From positions 18,258,501 to 18,322,500 of the forward strand of contig CM072862.1 of NCBI GenBank assembly GCA_036937835.1: DNA of 64,000 nt, written 5' to 3'. Origin of the DNA: Pampus argenteus. Taxonomy: Eukaryota; Chordata; Actinopteri; Scombriformes; Stromateidae. Both the position numbers and the translations under genes were made by a program. Below the pieces are notes generated by a model. It had not been told where the DNA came from, ran no database searches, and worked only from the letters and a program-made list of their open reading frames with translations. This document shows, in pieces, positions 24,282-36,929 of this stretch (its first letter is position 1; every line of letters begins with the position of its first letter).

Positions 24282-25735
24282 GAATTTACTCCCATGTCTA
24301 CATATACAACACACATTAAGAAGGTTTTTACAGTTTTTAAGTGTTTGTGCATGTTTAACTGTTATATTGACTAATGTCTGAAAAGTCCTGATCCAACCAT
24401 TATGCCTACACACAATATGTCAGTCAAACAAATCCACAAGTCATGGTTTTCTGTAAATTACGTTGTTATTCAATATAAAATGAGAAGAATATTTCGAAAC
24501 CTTGTGTTGCTTTCCCAGTGAAGAGGAAAAAACAGGTCTGACTACAAAATATCTATAAAATGAGGTTTTAGTTGTTTAAGCCATACTTTTGTCTCGTCTC
24601 TGCATACAAGCCCTGAACGGTTTGTCCATTCTTCAAATCTAATTTGCGTTTAGTGGATATCTATTTGGGGGTGCCATACTGCCATTGTTATATGTTGCTT
24701 TTGATGATGTAGGTGCTGCAGATTTATTCTTTATCTCTATTGGTGCTGGCCATTTATCCACCACTTCTACTGTTTGCCCACTTGCTTTTGGACACAAGTT
24801 GTTCCAGCTAATTCAATTATAAGTACTTTTTAGCTGAAGAAATTTGATATGTGTGCATCTAAATGTATCCTTTCAGAGGACCATCGCTAAACTGCATTTA
24901 TACTTGCACACTAGGAACATTTTGTAAAGTACAGTCTCAAAGTTTGAAAAGAAAATGAATATCAATTGATGGAAAAAAAAAGTTTAAACATGGAGCAAAC
25001 AAATCACTCCAGGGCATGTTGTATTTGTTTGTAATAGTCTGTTATTACCCTTCAACTCAAAACTCTATCAAATTATCTTTCTTCAAGCCTGTGGAAGGTA
25101 TATCATATGTTCCTCTGATGTCTCTTTAAATATTGCAAGAAAATTACGATAAACAGTGACGCTTGATGCTCCATGTTATCCATTACCTCTTATGAAAAAT
25201 GTTGAATTTTAAGACAAAGTATGATAATAAAACACACACATGGTACTGCAAAATCTGAATGCAAATCGATAATCTATGCAAATTTTTTTAATCCTGACAT
25301 GGTGCAAAATTATTGTCATTTTACTGTAGAATGTTAACTGAAAATGACTCCGAGGCGACTCCGTGTGGAGAAATGTCGAATGTAATATGAAAATATTGGA
25401 AATATCGCACTTAGACGCATTGGATTTATGAGACAGAAACAATGTTTGATATTTAAAGATTCACATGGTCACCATCAAGTAGTCGCAGTGAAAATTTCCC
25501 TGTGATAACAGCTTTGCTATTTAATTAATGATTGTCAGGATGCATGTGGGAAAAACAGGCTTATGTGAGATGTGGTTAGTAATAGACCATTCCATAGGCT
25601 ACTGTGAGCTTTTTGTTTTCCTTTTTTGTTAAGACAGAAGTGTTGGAGTGTACATAAAAGCTGAAATGTCTTAATATAATGTATAGTTTGTCCTTTTAGT
25701 TGCATCTTATCTCATGTAAGCTAGTTAGATTCACG

Positions 25736-25768
<33 letters not shown>

Positions 25769-26760
25769 TATTGTTAAACAGGAAAAAAATGTAATGAGAC
25801 TAATAAGACTTGTATTTGATATTGCACACTCTCCACTGAATGTCACTGACCGTCGTTTTACTTAGTTTGCAGAATTTTGTGAAGTACCCCTCAACTTTCT
25901 ACCTGTTTTTCCTTGTCTATATATTGGAATGGTCAATAGAGTATTTTTTATAATAGTTTTCTTTTGATATTTTTCTCAATTTTTATAAATGATTTTCCTA
26001 AAAAAAAAAAGAAAAGAAAAAAAGAAAAGAAATTCCAGGAACGATCGGTACTTCCATTTTGACCGTGTACCAGGGCCATATCAGCAAAGTCTCTCAGAAA
26101 AGCAGCATTGACAAATGAAGGCGACTTATTAATCTTATATCTGTATGAACATCAAGGCCTGCATCGGTGCTCTTTTCCGAGATCTGAACTGATTTTCCTT
26201 TTCTTTCTAGTACCAAGACCAAACTTAAAACATCTGTGAAAATACTGATAATGTTTTGAAATGTTTAAGTCAGTGCTTGGTTAGGATTATTAACCTGTAG
26301 ATTGTGTTGTGATAATTTGTGTTCTCTGGTTTGTTATCTAATTTACTGTGTTAATTGATGTGGAATGTAAAATGTTGTAATGTAGAACTTAATAATTGGA
26401 CTGGAGGCTAAATAAACAGTGCTTAAATTAAATTACATTTGAATGTCTTGAGTGTCTGTCACACTTTTACTTTAGCTGACTACCAGAACAGGCAAAGTTT
26501 GATCAATACACATGATTTATACCAAACATGTAAGATTCATTCGTTCTTTTAACTGACTTACTCATGCTGCAGGTAGACTGCATAATAGAGTCTACACCCT
26601 TCATGCTAATTGTAATGCCTGACACAAATGACAATACACAGTAAGAGCTCCTTTTGATGTAAGGCTCAAGACTCAAAGATTAAAACTGTTTTATTTTCTG
26701 ACAAATCTGACATGCTCTCTTGTTGATGTGTACTGTAGAAACTTCAATAAATGTTTTCAC
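22474..26760 (+). other. lin7c: lin7c 3' UTR and flank
   Basis: AT-rich sequence without coding exons follows the lin7c stop. Candidate poly(A) signals (AATAAA) occur near 26411 and 26747, so a 3' UTR of about 4 kb is plausible, as in mammalian LIN7C. It holds a TA microsatellite at 24195-24278 and a CA run near 25750-25768. Confidence 0.5.
24195..24278. repeat. (AT)n microsatellite
   Basis: About 42 AT units without interruption. Confidence 0.95.
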
Positions 26761-28360
26761 ATCCACTTCAATGCTCATATCTGCTCCTCTGTTTTAATTG
26801 TAAGAAAAAGCAGAAAGCTGCTTCAGAGATGGAAGTAGAAACTTTGTGAGAGCATCTTGGCAGCTGTGGCATAATTGATGTGATGGTTGGACTTCTAAAA
26901 TGAAGTAAAAATTAATTTGAAAAAAAGAATTCCCCTATAAATCTACAATTTTGTAATCATAAACCATGTGTCAGGAATACATGGAGACATTATAGAAGAA
27001 GGAATAACAGAAACACCTGATATGCATTTTTCAGGCAATCCCACACTATCATCTCCCAATATAACAATAATATTGTGGAAAATAGTTATGTAATTTGGGT
27101 TCTAGTCTTTGGTGTCATGTCTAAACATCTAGTTATTAATCACGCTTGGTTTTTTAAAACCAGATGCATCCACATATACTGTCAATGTGTGAGAAAAGCT
27201 CTGTAACAGGAGCTCAGGGCTGGTTGCCTGGAACCAAACGGCTCACGTGACAGCAATTCATTAGAGCTGCTTGTTCACAGTTCACACTACAGCTTGAGAC
27301 CAGAGCGCAGCTGCTGGTTTATCATACTGTGGATGCAATCCATTGCAGAGTTGGTTCACTTCGTCTTCTCTGGCAACCAAAATCAATCACACCCTGGAGC
27401 AAGCGCAGCAGCAGCAGCAGGAGTTGAGGATGAAGCAGGAGGCCAAACTGGATCAGGAGCCAAATCATCAGTAGGAGCAGACACAGAAGGAGCATTGATT
27501 CATGTTAGTATTCAGAATAACACACATACACACATTTGATTAGAGAACATTTATATAGTAGTCCGAAAAAGCTTTCAACACCTGCTAAGATCAAAAGCTA
27601 AAAGGGGAATTAACTGTTTTTGCAGTGTCACAGAAGCAGTAACCTGGAATTGCAAAATACATAATCGGATGTGCAGACATTACTTCAACACAAACCAATT
27701 CAACACAGTGAAGATGCTCCAAAAAATAGAATAATAATTTCACATATAGCTATAACTGAATGGCAGTCTGGGAGGAGTTGAACAATAAGAAGAAACAGCC
27801 TGAATGGGATATATTATTATTTCTAAAAAACTGTTGTGATATTGATTAGGACATGCAATGAAATTCTATTCTATTTTTATGCTTATTTTTTATTGTATCA
27901 ATAAAAAATAAATAAAGGACCAAATGGAGGTTTCCTATAGTGTATTTTAGAAGATAGACCACCAGGTTAAACTATGCACAGTAGTGGAAGAAATACTCAT
28001 AAATACTCATAGAAATAAAAGTGCTTGTTATGCAGTAAAATTGTCCCATGATGTGTTAAATATGTCTTTAAAGTACATTATTAATACTGAAGCATCTGTG
28101 TTAGAGCAGCATGTTACTGTTGTAGCTGCTGCAGGTGGAGAAAGTACTTTATATACAGTTAGCTAGTTTAGTCCAGAGGTTCTCAACTACATTAATAATG
28201 TAACTACATTTTGATGCTAATACTTTAATTTAAGTAGGATTTTTTCAAAAAGATCACAACACACTCTCCGGTGCAGCAGGTAGCGGGTTACTTCTTTTCG
28301 GTCGTTAATTAAAAACAAAGAAGAAGAAACGTTTCTTCCGTTTTCATTCTGTGACGTAAC
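26761..28360. other. lin7c-rplp2 intergenic region
   Basis: No established gene. It contains an E-box palindrome TCACGTGA at 27243-27250, a short open stretch with a glutamine-rich coiled-coil-like peptide at 27296-27472 (see findings) and a percomorph-type repeat at about 27976-28212. Confidence 0.5.
27976..28212. repeat. Interspersed percomorph repeat ("AGTACTCATTATGCAG" type)
   Basis: The sequence GTGGAAGAAATACTCATAAA, then GCTTGTTATGCAGTAAAA and later GTGGAGAAAGTACTTTATAT, matches from memory a very common short repeat family of spiny-rayed fishes. A second, longer relative lies at 45872-46330. Boundaries are approximate. Confidence 0.6.
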
Positions 28361-28416
28361 TTCCTTTCTGTTTGTGCTAACCTCGGAGAGACCACGCGTC
28401 CGCCTGTCTAGCTCAA
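28352..28416 (+). promoter_or_regulatory. rplp2: rplp2 core promoter and TOP-type noncoding exon 1
   Basis: A CRE-like TGACGTAA at 28352 is followed by the pyrimidine tract CTTCCTTTCT, the 5' terminal oligopyrimidine signature of ribosomal protein mRNAs. The noncoding exon appears to begin in that tract and ends at 28416 before the donor GTAAGT. The exact transcription start is inferred. Confidence 0.7.
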
Positions 28417-29406
28417 GTAAGTGGCTTTTTATACTATTTTAAATCGCATTATCAGTGGAGGAATGAGCATGGTATGCCAGGGAAGATGTAAACAACAAAC
28501 TGTGTTAGATTTTAACCCTCAAAAACTTTATTTTAACAAAATAAAATAGTTTTAAGCACGGTAACGTCGCCAGCGGCTAGGTTAGCTAATGTTAACGGCA
28601 CCGAAGATAACCGCCACATGGTGAAGGTGTAAAACTAGCTATAATTATATTGTCATATTTTACAGAAAATTTCCAAGAAATGTGATTGGACTTAATATCT
28701 CAGACTTTTGGACTAAACGTCTGCAGAAATAAGGCTGTCCGTACCGTTTTCATACATTAGATGCTTTAATTTTGTGCCTCACCATCTATTTGTTATACGA
28801 TCACAATAATCAGCTCTAAACGTGTTGTATTGATTCAAAACTGTCAGAATATACATGCTAATTGTCAGATACAAGTCCAGTTTGATTTAAAAGAAATGAA
28901 CATGCTTTATGGAGGACCCAAACTTTACTGTTCATTACAAGTTACAGATAAATCTGTAAATCTTTATGAAGTGCAGCATGAATCTTATTACATATCTGCT
29001 AAGTAAAATGTTCATACTGAGGGGATTAACCACAATTTATCCTAATTTTTTATCTTAAAGTCAGCTATAATCTTAATGGGAAAGTATCTTGTTAGATTTA
29101 AATTATGTAAGGGAGCTTAAAAATATTTTTGCACAGTACAGAAGTGCTGGTAACAATAAATGTTATGTTTTTTGCTAAATGAGGTGATAAGTAATGTCAA
29201 AGTATATTAAACAATTGGTGCTTTTAATCTACTGACATAGGCAAATTAAGCACACCTTAAATTTACAGAAAGTGTTTGAAAATTCTCTCGTTAGTGTTTT
29301 TTATTTTCATTAAAAATTGAAATATGGCCAGACTCTTTATTGCTGCCTTGTTTCTGTCTTTTAAACAGTTAGTTTCAACTTGTCATGATGAAAATTGTTT
29401 TGCAGG

Positions 29407-30871
29407 ATGCGTTACGTTGCTGCTTACCTGCTTTCTGCCCTGGGTGGCAATGAAAACCCAGAAGCCAAGGACATCAAGAAGATCCTGGACAGTGTAGGCA
29501 TTGAGGCTGAAGACACACGCTTGGAGAAGGTATCAACTGTTTTTTTTTGTTATTGTGCCTCATTGTGGTGGTGTGACAGCATGTCTTTACCGACTGCTAC
29601 CTATTTCTTTTGTGATATTCACAAAATTGATCTCTTGCTCAATAGGTCATCTCTGAGCTCAAGGGCAAGAATGTGAATGAGGTGATCGCCACAGGTGAGT
29701 GTGCCATTTATCACAGATTTCAAGGTTTTTATTGTCATTTCCAAACGTTGTACATGTAACTAACATTACGTGGGTTGCGGTGCAATAAGATTAAAAAAAC
29801 ATGTGAAATTGCACAAAGTATGATAATAAAATACTGAAATCTTAAAGAATTGAAGTATGAAACTGTTTTTTGTGAAGTGCTTCTGCTAAAATAGGCAGAT
29901 CTCTGACAACCTCAGCACCAAGCATGATTTAAATAATTATATACACCCACTGGGTTTATTAAAATGCATCTCAATCTGGAGAATCAGAAGTGCATCACAT
30001 GACCTGCAAGGGAAACTATAGAGGTGATGTGAATTGATTCCTGCAGTATGATATTGTGACTGGTGATAAATTCTTAAGCCACATGGAAGTAACAAAGAAA
30101 ATTGGAAAATTATTCTAAACGATACTAAAAACCTGAGCATTCAGAGCTGGATTAAACAATAATGGTTTCCCTGAGAACAAATATGAAATATTATTACTTT
30201 GAGTAGAATCTAAGCTATCATATATTACTGTTACTAAATTGCAATATTATACCTAATTATATCATTATACTGTTCTGACCTCTATCCTGTTTCTGGCTGC
30301 TGAGTTTCAGTATTGCCACTTGTGCTTTATGTCTGCCAACTTGTGTCTCCTCAGGTTACGGTAAGCTGGCCAGCATGCCAGCAGGTGGTGCCGTTGCAGT
30401 TGCCAGCTCTGCGGCTGCTGGCTCAGGTGGAGCCGCAGCCCCCGCTGCAGGTGAGCATCACAGCTTAGCACCCAGTTTGTCAGCATCGATGACACCTGGC
30501 TCACAGTTCCTTTGCTTTCACCTTGGATATTAGGATGATTTCGAGCAGCCAAATCCATTAATTATCATAAGTTGCTCTTTTATGGAATTAAATATTACAA
30601 AACTGCACAATTTAAATCAGATTTTAAGAATGTTCTTGGCTGGTACAGGTAATTTAACTGAAAATTCATATATATAATCAGAAGAAGCTACATACATGTG
30701 AGTTATTTTAGTGACCTCACAAGCATAGCTGTTTGTTAAATATGTTATGGTGTTTCTATGAAATAAGTGGGGTTTTTTTTGTTTTGTTTTCCAGCTGAGG
30801 AGAAGAAGGAAGAGAAGAAAGAAGAGTCTGAGGAGTCCGATGACGACATGGGATTCGGCCTGTTTGACTAA
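29407..30871 (+). CDS. rplp2: 60S acidic ribosomal protein P2
   Basis: Stalk protein of the large ribosomal subunit. P1/P2 dimers bind P0 and recruit elongation factors. Four coding exons join in frame: 29407-29529, 29646-29694, 30355-30450 and 30795-30871, giving 114 residues (115 in human). The N-terminal dimerisation domain starts MRYVAAYLLSALGGNENP. A hinge rich in alanine and glycine follows (about residues 65-90), then the acidic tail and the conserved C-terminal motif SDDDMGFGLFD that contacts elongation factors and is shared by P0, P1 and P2. The start ATG lies one base after the exon acceptor. AATAAA occurs about 17 bases after the stop. The TOP tract upstream predicts mTOR-dependent translation. 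Identification is secure. Confidence 0.97.
29718..29800. repeat. LINE/SINE 3'-end fragment in rplp2 intron
   Basis: TTTTTATTGTCATTTCCAAA followed by GTACATGTAAC and GGTGCAATAAGATT resembles the common 3' tail of fish L2-like LINEs and their SINEs. Only a fragment is present. Confidence 0.45.
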
Positions 30872-31684
30872 ACTTCTCCAAATGATGAATAAAGTTTATA
30901 AAAAAATCTCTAAATTGTTTGTTGTTTTCACTGCAAAATGTTCATCCAGAAAACCAAGCTGCATCATTACTAGTTCTAAGTAGGATATTTATTTGACCTG
31001 TTGCTATTGTGGAGGTACAATATGAACTGCCCCTGAAAAAATATACAAACTAGATGTGGTGCCACCCCCTTTAGGGTTGCATTTTTTGTATTGTCTTAGA
31101 AATGAATCTAGCTGTAGTTTGGCTACAGGTCAGCAGAGCAACTATCAAACTGTGTTATTGGGTAGTGAACCACCAGCAGATTAAAAGGAAACAAAGTTGT
31201 ACATGGCTCATTATCTATGATAATAGATGTTGACACCTAGACCAGATTTATGACCATATTTATGACTATATCCCTGGTAAAAACACTGAAATGCGGACGT
31301 GACCTGGGCTGGCACGCCTGCAGCTGCATATAATCATCTTTGTGTCAGCTACATAATAACGCACACATTAAGAATGCAAACTTGCATAAAATTAAAATGG
31401 TTTGGGTTTATTACTCTATTTTGTCCCTACAACATTTCAATTCTTTTTAGGTAGGGCTGACACATACATGGACAACAATTACACTGACATGAGTCTAAGG
31501 GGCCAGTCACAAACTCCCAACACACAATCTTGCCTTCTGCACTCACTGAAAATCTAATGTGACAATACAAAATTCAGGGAATTATTTGTTGATTTAAAGT
31601 ATGAAACTAGTGAACTATTCAGCTACAGTTAATATTGTGCATTAGTTTGTGTATATTCTCATTGTCCCAAACAGAATTGCCCAC

Positions 31685-31980
31685 TTTGTCAAGTCAAGTC
31701 AATTACTTTATTTATACCACAACGGGGAAATACACTTATTACAGAAGTGAAAAGAAAAGATAGAAAACAAGGAGGGAGTGGTTTTTTTTCTACATATTTA
31801 CACAAGTACTTACATTAAAAATGTGCAGATATAAGACAAACGAACAAAATCGACATGGGACATTGCTATTTATTTGACAGGAGACTACAACATTCAGGTG
31901 CAGGTGTTGTAAAGTCTCACAGCAGTAGGGATGAAGGACCTGTGGAACCTCTTCTTCTTACACCGTAAGTGTAACAGTGC
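31685..31980. repeat. LINE-like remnant
   Basis: It contains a TTACTTTATTTATACCACA start and, near 31911-31965, GTCTCACAGCAGTAGGGATG followed by AAGGACCTGTGGAACCTCTT. This is the reverse complement of a 3' region I associate with widespread fish non-LTR elements. It is truncated and non-coding. Confidence 0.5.
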
Positions 31981-32856
31981 CTAGTTGGTAATCTAACCCT
32001 GCTTACATAAGATAAGACAACAAATAACTTTCTGTCGCAATAAGCCAATTGGTCATATCTTGGTTAAGTGACCATGACTGTTTCTTAACAACAACAACCA
32101 ATGTTTTGTAATGTTTTCACTGAGTAATATTACAGGGTGTAGTCACATGTATGTCACATGCTGAGTCATTGAAAGAGTATTGTGTTTGTTTCTTCAAGTT
32201 GAAGGACTGAGGACAGAAGGTGTTGTATGGTTTTGGACTATATAAATAAACTTGATTAATTTCTAAACCTCTAATGCTTCTAATCCTTGATTTACTGGCA
32301 TAATGAGTGAGTTAGATTGGGTATCCTAGTAAACAAGGTAAGAGTTGCAGTAGTTGTGTATTATAACAGAAGAGGTGAAGGGTTGATTAGGAGCACAATA
32401 ATATTCTCTATATAAGATGTGTGAAACCAGAGGCCTTTTATTCATTAAAATGTAGTCCAATTTTGACTTATCTTTCACTTCAAAGTTTCATGAAATGAAA
32501 TGAAAAAAATGACCATTCGTTTTGTTTATATTTTCTTCATTGTGTAGTGTTAGGTACAAGACTAAGACAATAGTGATCGAGGCTGTTTGTTGTCTGGTTG
32601 GTAATCTAGTCCAGCCAAATAACAAGCTGTAAGCATTAATTTATATCAAGACAGCTAAAACTCTGTCTCAATAAGCCAATTAGTCATGTCCTGGTGAGTG
32701 AATATGACTGTTTCTCAATGTCCAAGTTTTTATGTTCACATTGCTGAAAAAACTACAGGGCTGAGTCATGTCACGTGTTAAATTCTGAGTCAGTGGAGTT
32801 TTTTGTTGTTTTTTTTCAAGTTGAAGGTCTGAGGACAGAAGGTGTTGTATGTTTTA
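31975..32856. repeat. Diverged direct duplication, two copies
   Basis: Copy 1 at about 31975-32240 and copy 2 at about 32575-32856 share the same order of segments: GTTGGTAATCTA, CAATAAGCCAATT, GACTGTTTCT, a GAGTCA-containing stretch, then TTGAAGG and CTGAGGACAGAAGGTGTTGT. They differ by many substitutions and small indels, so the duplication is old or they are two insertions of one repeat family. Confidence 0.75.
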
Positions 32857-32904
32857 CATATTGTAAAACCCTCTGGAGAAACTTTATGTTGCAGTATGAT
32901 AACT

Positions 32905-33370
32905 CACACTTAAAGGGATAGTTTGTATTTTTGAAGTGGGTTTGTATCAGGTACTTATCCATCAGTAGATTGCAGTCCCTAGTATGGAGACGGTGACATA
33001 AGTACCAGTACATAGCTAAGAAATGTACTGCTGTGGACAGGATCAATATCAGTGTACACTATTCAGAGACATTTTTGGTACTGTTTTACCTTGCTGTCAT
33101 AGTCCTTTCTTTGGTACTACATTCTCAACTTCTGCATTCCTTCCTACGCTGTGCCCTGTATTGTCTGAGTGTTACGGCGTAATAAAGTCAGTGCGTAGAA
33201 ATAGAAACATACTGCAAGGTAAAAATGGTGGTAAACGTCTTTATACAGTATTTGAATGAGGCCAGACCAGCATCAGGGATCACCACATGGACTCACATTA
33301 ACTCCCATGTCACAGTGTACTACGCTTGTTAACATAATCTGTGAGTGGCTAGAGGCACAGCTTGTTGGAC
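32905..33370. repeat. MITE-like percomorph repeat
   Basis: The left end AAAGGGATAGTTTGTATTTT with TTGAAGTGGGTTTGTATCAG, the interior GCTAAGAAATGTACTGCTGT and the right part GAGGCACAGCTTGTTGGACT match from memory a high-copy non-autonomous element of percomorph genomes. It lacks coding capacity. Ends are approximate. Confidence 0.6.
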
Positions 33371-34058
33371 TTATACATATTGTAAATATACACAGATATT
33401 GCACATATATACAGGTCTATTTTATTGTATATATTATTCCAATTGTATCTTATGTTATATCTTTTGTTGTGTAGATATTAATAGAAATTCCTTTCTAACA
33501 GATCACTTCTGTAATTGTGCCCCAATCAGTCAATTTAGTACGTACCTCCTGAGGCTCTCCATGTGCTTCTGCTGGACTATGACAGGATCGACATCTTTGA
33601 CAAAAACACATCCAACTGCACATCACACAGCTATTAAGTTTGGTTTAGCCCATTAAAATGCCAAACCATCACTAAAATAGGGCCCAGATACTCCTAAAAT
33701 TGAAAACCATTGTTTTTATTTGCCGATACTTACTTTTACTCTCACTCTTGTCTCAAAGTGAGTACGTTGTTGCTGTCAATAAGCTTTTCTGATCTTTCTA
33801 CATGATTGGATCATATTTTTCTTTGCTCCAACTGTCAATAGCCTTCTCTACCTTGGCTCTGCCATACTGGATATATTGTGTTTTTTTTTTCTCTTATACA
33901 AAATGCCACCATTCTCACATTTTTTCTCACACACATAGGCACATAAAAACAAAAAATGTCAGGAGAATAAATAATAATAAGAATTGACATATAAATATAA
34001 TAAGCACGGCTATATGAGGGGTGGAACGCAGCCTGGCGCCACGCCCTCTTCCGGTCAG

Positions 34059-34066
34059 TGACGTCA
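34059..34066. promoter_or_regulatory. fth1: Perfect CRE in fth1 promoter
   Basis: TGACGTCA sits inside the 14-bp palindrome CAGTGACGTCACTG, about 80 bp upstream of the iron-responsive element. CREB/ATF control of ferritin H is plausible; I infer it from position only. Confidence 0.65.
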
Positions 34067-34142
34067 CTGCACGCGCAAGACTGTTATTTGTCGACATTCA
34101 GGCCGTGACTGGCAGTTGCTCCTCTCGTTAGCGGACAGTGAA

Positions 34143-34176
34143 GGTTACCTGCTTCAACAGTGCTTGAACGGCAACC
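34143..34176 (+). promoter_or_regulatory. fth1: Iron-responsive element (IRE) of ferritin H
   Basis: The 5' UTR hairpin has outer stem GGTT/AACC, the bulged C with CTG, the upper stem TTCAA pairing with TTGAA and the six-base loop CAGTGC. This is the canonical ferritin IRE in the noncoding first exon. IRP1/IRP2 bind it in low iron and block translation. The upper stem is fully Watson-Crick paired. Confidence 0.95.
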
Positions 34177-34934
34177 TCTCAACTGTCTTTGAACACCACA
34201 AGACGGGGATATAATCCATTTGATCACTGTGACCACCATCAACATCAACAAATCAAATTTTAATTACCTTGCTTATCGTAAACACGATTAGCTTGCAAGC
34301 TAACGGCAACTGTTTGTTTTGCTAACAACGCGAGCCACTCGGGACACTCTTTTTCAACCTCCTCACAAGAAGACCTGCTACTGAAAAATTAGGTAAGAAC
34401 ACATCTTTCACATGTACACAACCACATGTACATTTGCTTGTCGCTACGTCGAACATACATCGACGAAAGGTTCATGTTAGTCCATGTTTATCACCGTAGT
34501 ATTGTTGTATATATCTCCGTGCAGCCGCTGTGGCCTTGGCGCAGTTGGCTCTAGTTTCAGCCTTTGCGCAGTCTCTTCAGCGCCAGGCATGCCAAAGGAC
34601 ATGGATTTGCCAAAACATAGTGTTATTTATTTATTTATTTGACACTCCCTCCCTTCTATCCCTGATTTGTACTTGCATGCGATGTTGACGCAACGCTAAC
34701 TGTAACGTTACCTAAACATAAGTGAAGAAACAAGCTGTACATTTTTTGATTACCTAACAAAATATAGCCCTGCCGAACCATAGTTTTAAGACCTAAATTG
34801 AATATACAGAGCACCTTCTATGAAAAATAAGTGTTTTTTCAGACAAAAAAACCCACCTGATGTGCGTGTATGTGTTGACTTATGAATTAATGATTTGACT
34901 AATCACCTCGGTTGTATTTATGTGTTTCAGAACC

Positions 34935-36619
34935 ATGAGTTCCCAGGTGAGACAGAATTTCCACCAGGACTGCGAGGCTGCAATCAACAGGCAGATCAAC
35001 CTGGAGCTGTATGCCTCCTACGTCTACCTGTCTATGGTGAGCATCTACCAGCATATAGAAAGGAGAAGTCAGACACTAATAGAAAGACAGCTGGGTGAGC
35101 TGAAAGTGAGCTAAAATAAGTGGAAACTTCAGGATGATACATCTGGTGTTTTTACAAAGAGAAGTGGTTAGTGTAAGAGGAACTGTATTCATAATTGTAT
35201 TTATGTTATTTTCAGGAAATGATTCTGATTTATTTTAACTACACAATGATGTGCTTTTATAACTGTAAGTACATAAGAGGTGTGTGTCTCCTCACACACC
35301 CTCAAAGTGTGGAAAGCACAAGGAAATCACCAAGCCACTGTCATAGCAGCCATTTCATGAAAAAACATTAACTTTTCAATGTCAGACTTTGATATCAGTG
35401 TGTGTTCACTGAGGTGAAATGTGTGTTTTGTAGCCGTGTAATAAGACAAAGGTTGAAGTTCCTTTTTACGATTAGGTTATGTACAGGGGAAGGTCAGAGT
35501 ACATCACCTGGACAACCTGTTAATCTCACCTGCAGCTGTGTGTATGTATAAGATACATAAACAATTGTGGATAAATAAACAATTCCCCTTTTTCTTAATT
35601 CTCAGGCGTACTACTTTGACCGGGATGACCAGGCATTGCACAACTTTGCAAAGTTCTTCCGTAATCAGTCACACGAGGAGCGTGAACACGCTGAAAAGCT
35701 AATGAAGCTGCAGAACCAGAGGGGGGGAAGGATCTTCCTTCAAGATATCAGGGTATGAGCTCATATTTCACCTAAAGAGTTTTTGTGAAAATAAACTTGT
35801 GTTTTGTGTTTTGGTGTAAGCAATGGGTGTGAAATTTCTTCTTTCTTATCGTACTGGCTATGTTAGGAGGGTAACATAAGGTAAAGGAGATAAAGAGGGT
35901 GTGAGTGTGCTGTGCTGCCTATCTGTCTCGGACACTTGCACAACCACTACAGCTCTAGTAGAACGTTAAACTACAAACCTACTTTGAAATAATCAGATCT
36001 TGCTGTCTGGGGAAAGTCATTGGCCTCCTACCTCTGTTAATAAGTGTCTCACTGTTTTTCTGACCTGCTTTGTATTGCAGAAGCCAGAGAGGGACGAGTG
36101 GGGCAGTGGTGTCGAGGCCCTTGAATGTGCCCTGCAGCTTGAGAAGAGCGTCAACCAGTCGCTGCTGGACCTGCACAAGCTCTGCTCTGACCACAGTGAC
36201 CCACATGTGAGTGTTCAAATCACACAGCCAAGTGGCAAAAAAACACTTTAATGTATGTCATATTTTAGTCTGTTAAATTAAAAAAAAAACCTCATATCTG
36301 AGTACAAACACCTGACATGCACATTTGTTCTACCATCGGGATAAAATCATCACAAGTTTCTGGCTTCAAGCCCATGTCAATTCAACTCGTGTAACCTTTG
36401 CATCATGTTAATTTTAACATATTGATTTAAATGTTTTATTTTTGTTTTTTTTCCCCTCAGATGTGCGATTTCATTGAGACACACTACCTGGACGAGCAGG
36501 TCAAGTCCATCAAAGAGCTGGCGGACTGGGTGACCAACCTGCGCCGCATGGGTGCCCCTCAGTGCGGCATGGCCGAGTACCTGTTTGACAAACATACTCT
36601 GGGCAAAGAAAGCAGCTAA
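34935..36619 (+). CDS. fth1: Ferritin heavy chain
   Basis: Cytosolic iron-storage subunit with ferroxidase activity (oxidises Fe2+ for mineralisation in the 24-mer shell). Noncoding exon 1 ends at 34392. Coding exons are 34935-35036, 35606-35752, 36081-36206 and 36461-36619, giving 177 residues (183 in human). Ferroxidase-site features are visible: the glutamate in NLELYASYVYLSM, and EE and H in SHEEREHAEKLMKLQNQRGG. The later helices contain LEKSVNQSLLDLHKLC and FIETHYLDEQVKSIKELADW, ending YLFDKHTLGKESS. The 5' UTR carries an IRE, so translation is iron-regulated. AATAAA is near 36910. H rather than the fish M subunit is my best reading, but the two are close. Confidence 0.95.
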
Positions 36620-36929
36620 ATCCGTCCAGATCATGTCTTATGCATCCTATATATGTATATTTGTATTTCGCTTCAACATTTTTTTTTTTCAAAATAAGCC
36701 ATCTGCATGCTACTGGCTCATCATTTAAACCTCATATTACTCATATCGTTACTGTCATCTCCTCCACATTAAAGTTGCTTCTATAAACCTCTGCTCTCAA
36801 AGCTGTGAGCTGCATTCTTGTATCTAGCACTCTTTTGGCTATCAGCTGTGACCATGTCATTACTCTATGTATTTGCTGTGTTTTATGCCAGGAGCTGTTA
36901 ATCAAACCAAATAAAACAAACCCTCTGGA

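Larger units (their letters stand above)
30900..34020. other. rplp2-fth1 intergenic region
   Basis: No gene recognised. The region is repeat-rich: a LINE-like remnant (31685-31980), a diverged direct duplication (31975-32240 and 32575-32856) and a MITE-like element (32905-33370). Small open frames overlap these repeats and are not taken as genes. Confidence 0.6.

Noticed and set aside
24156..24413. 85-codon minus-strand frame with repeated YI
   Set aside because: It crosses the AT microsatellite at 24195-24278 and has no other support.
30451..30794. Possible snoRNA in an rplp2 intron
   Set aside because: Mammalian RPLP2 hosts an H/ACA snoRNA, but I could not find a convincing H box, ACA box or C/D pair in these introns.
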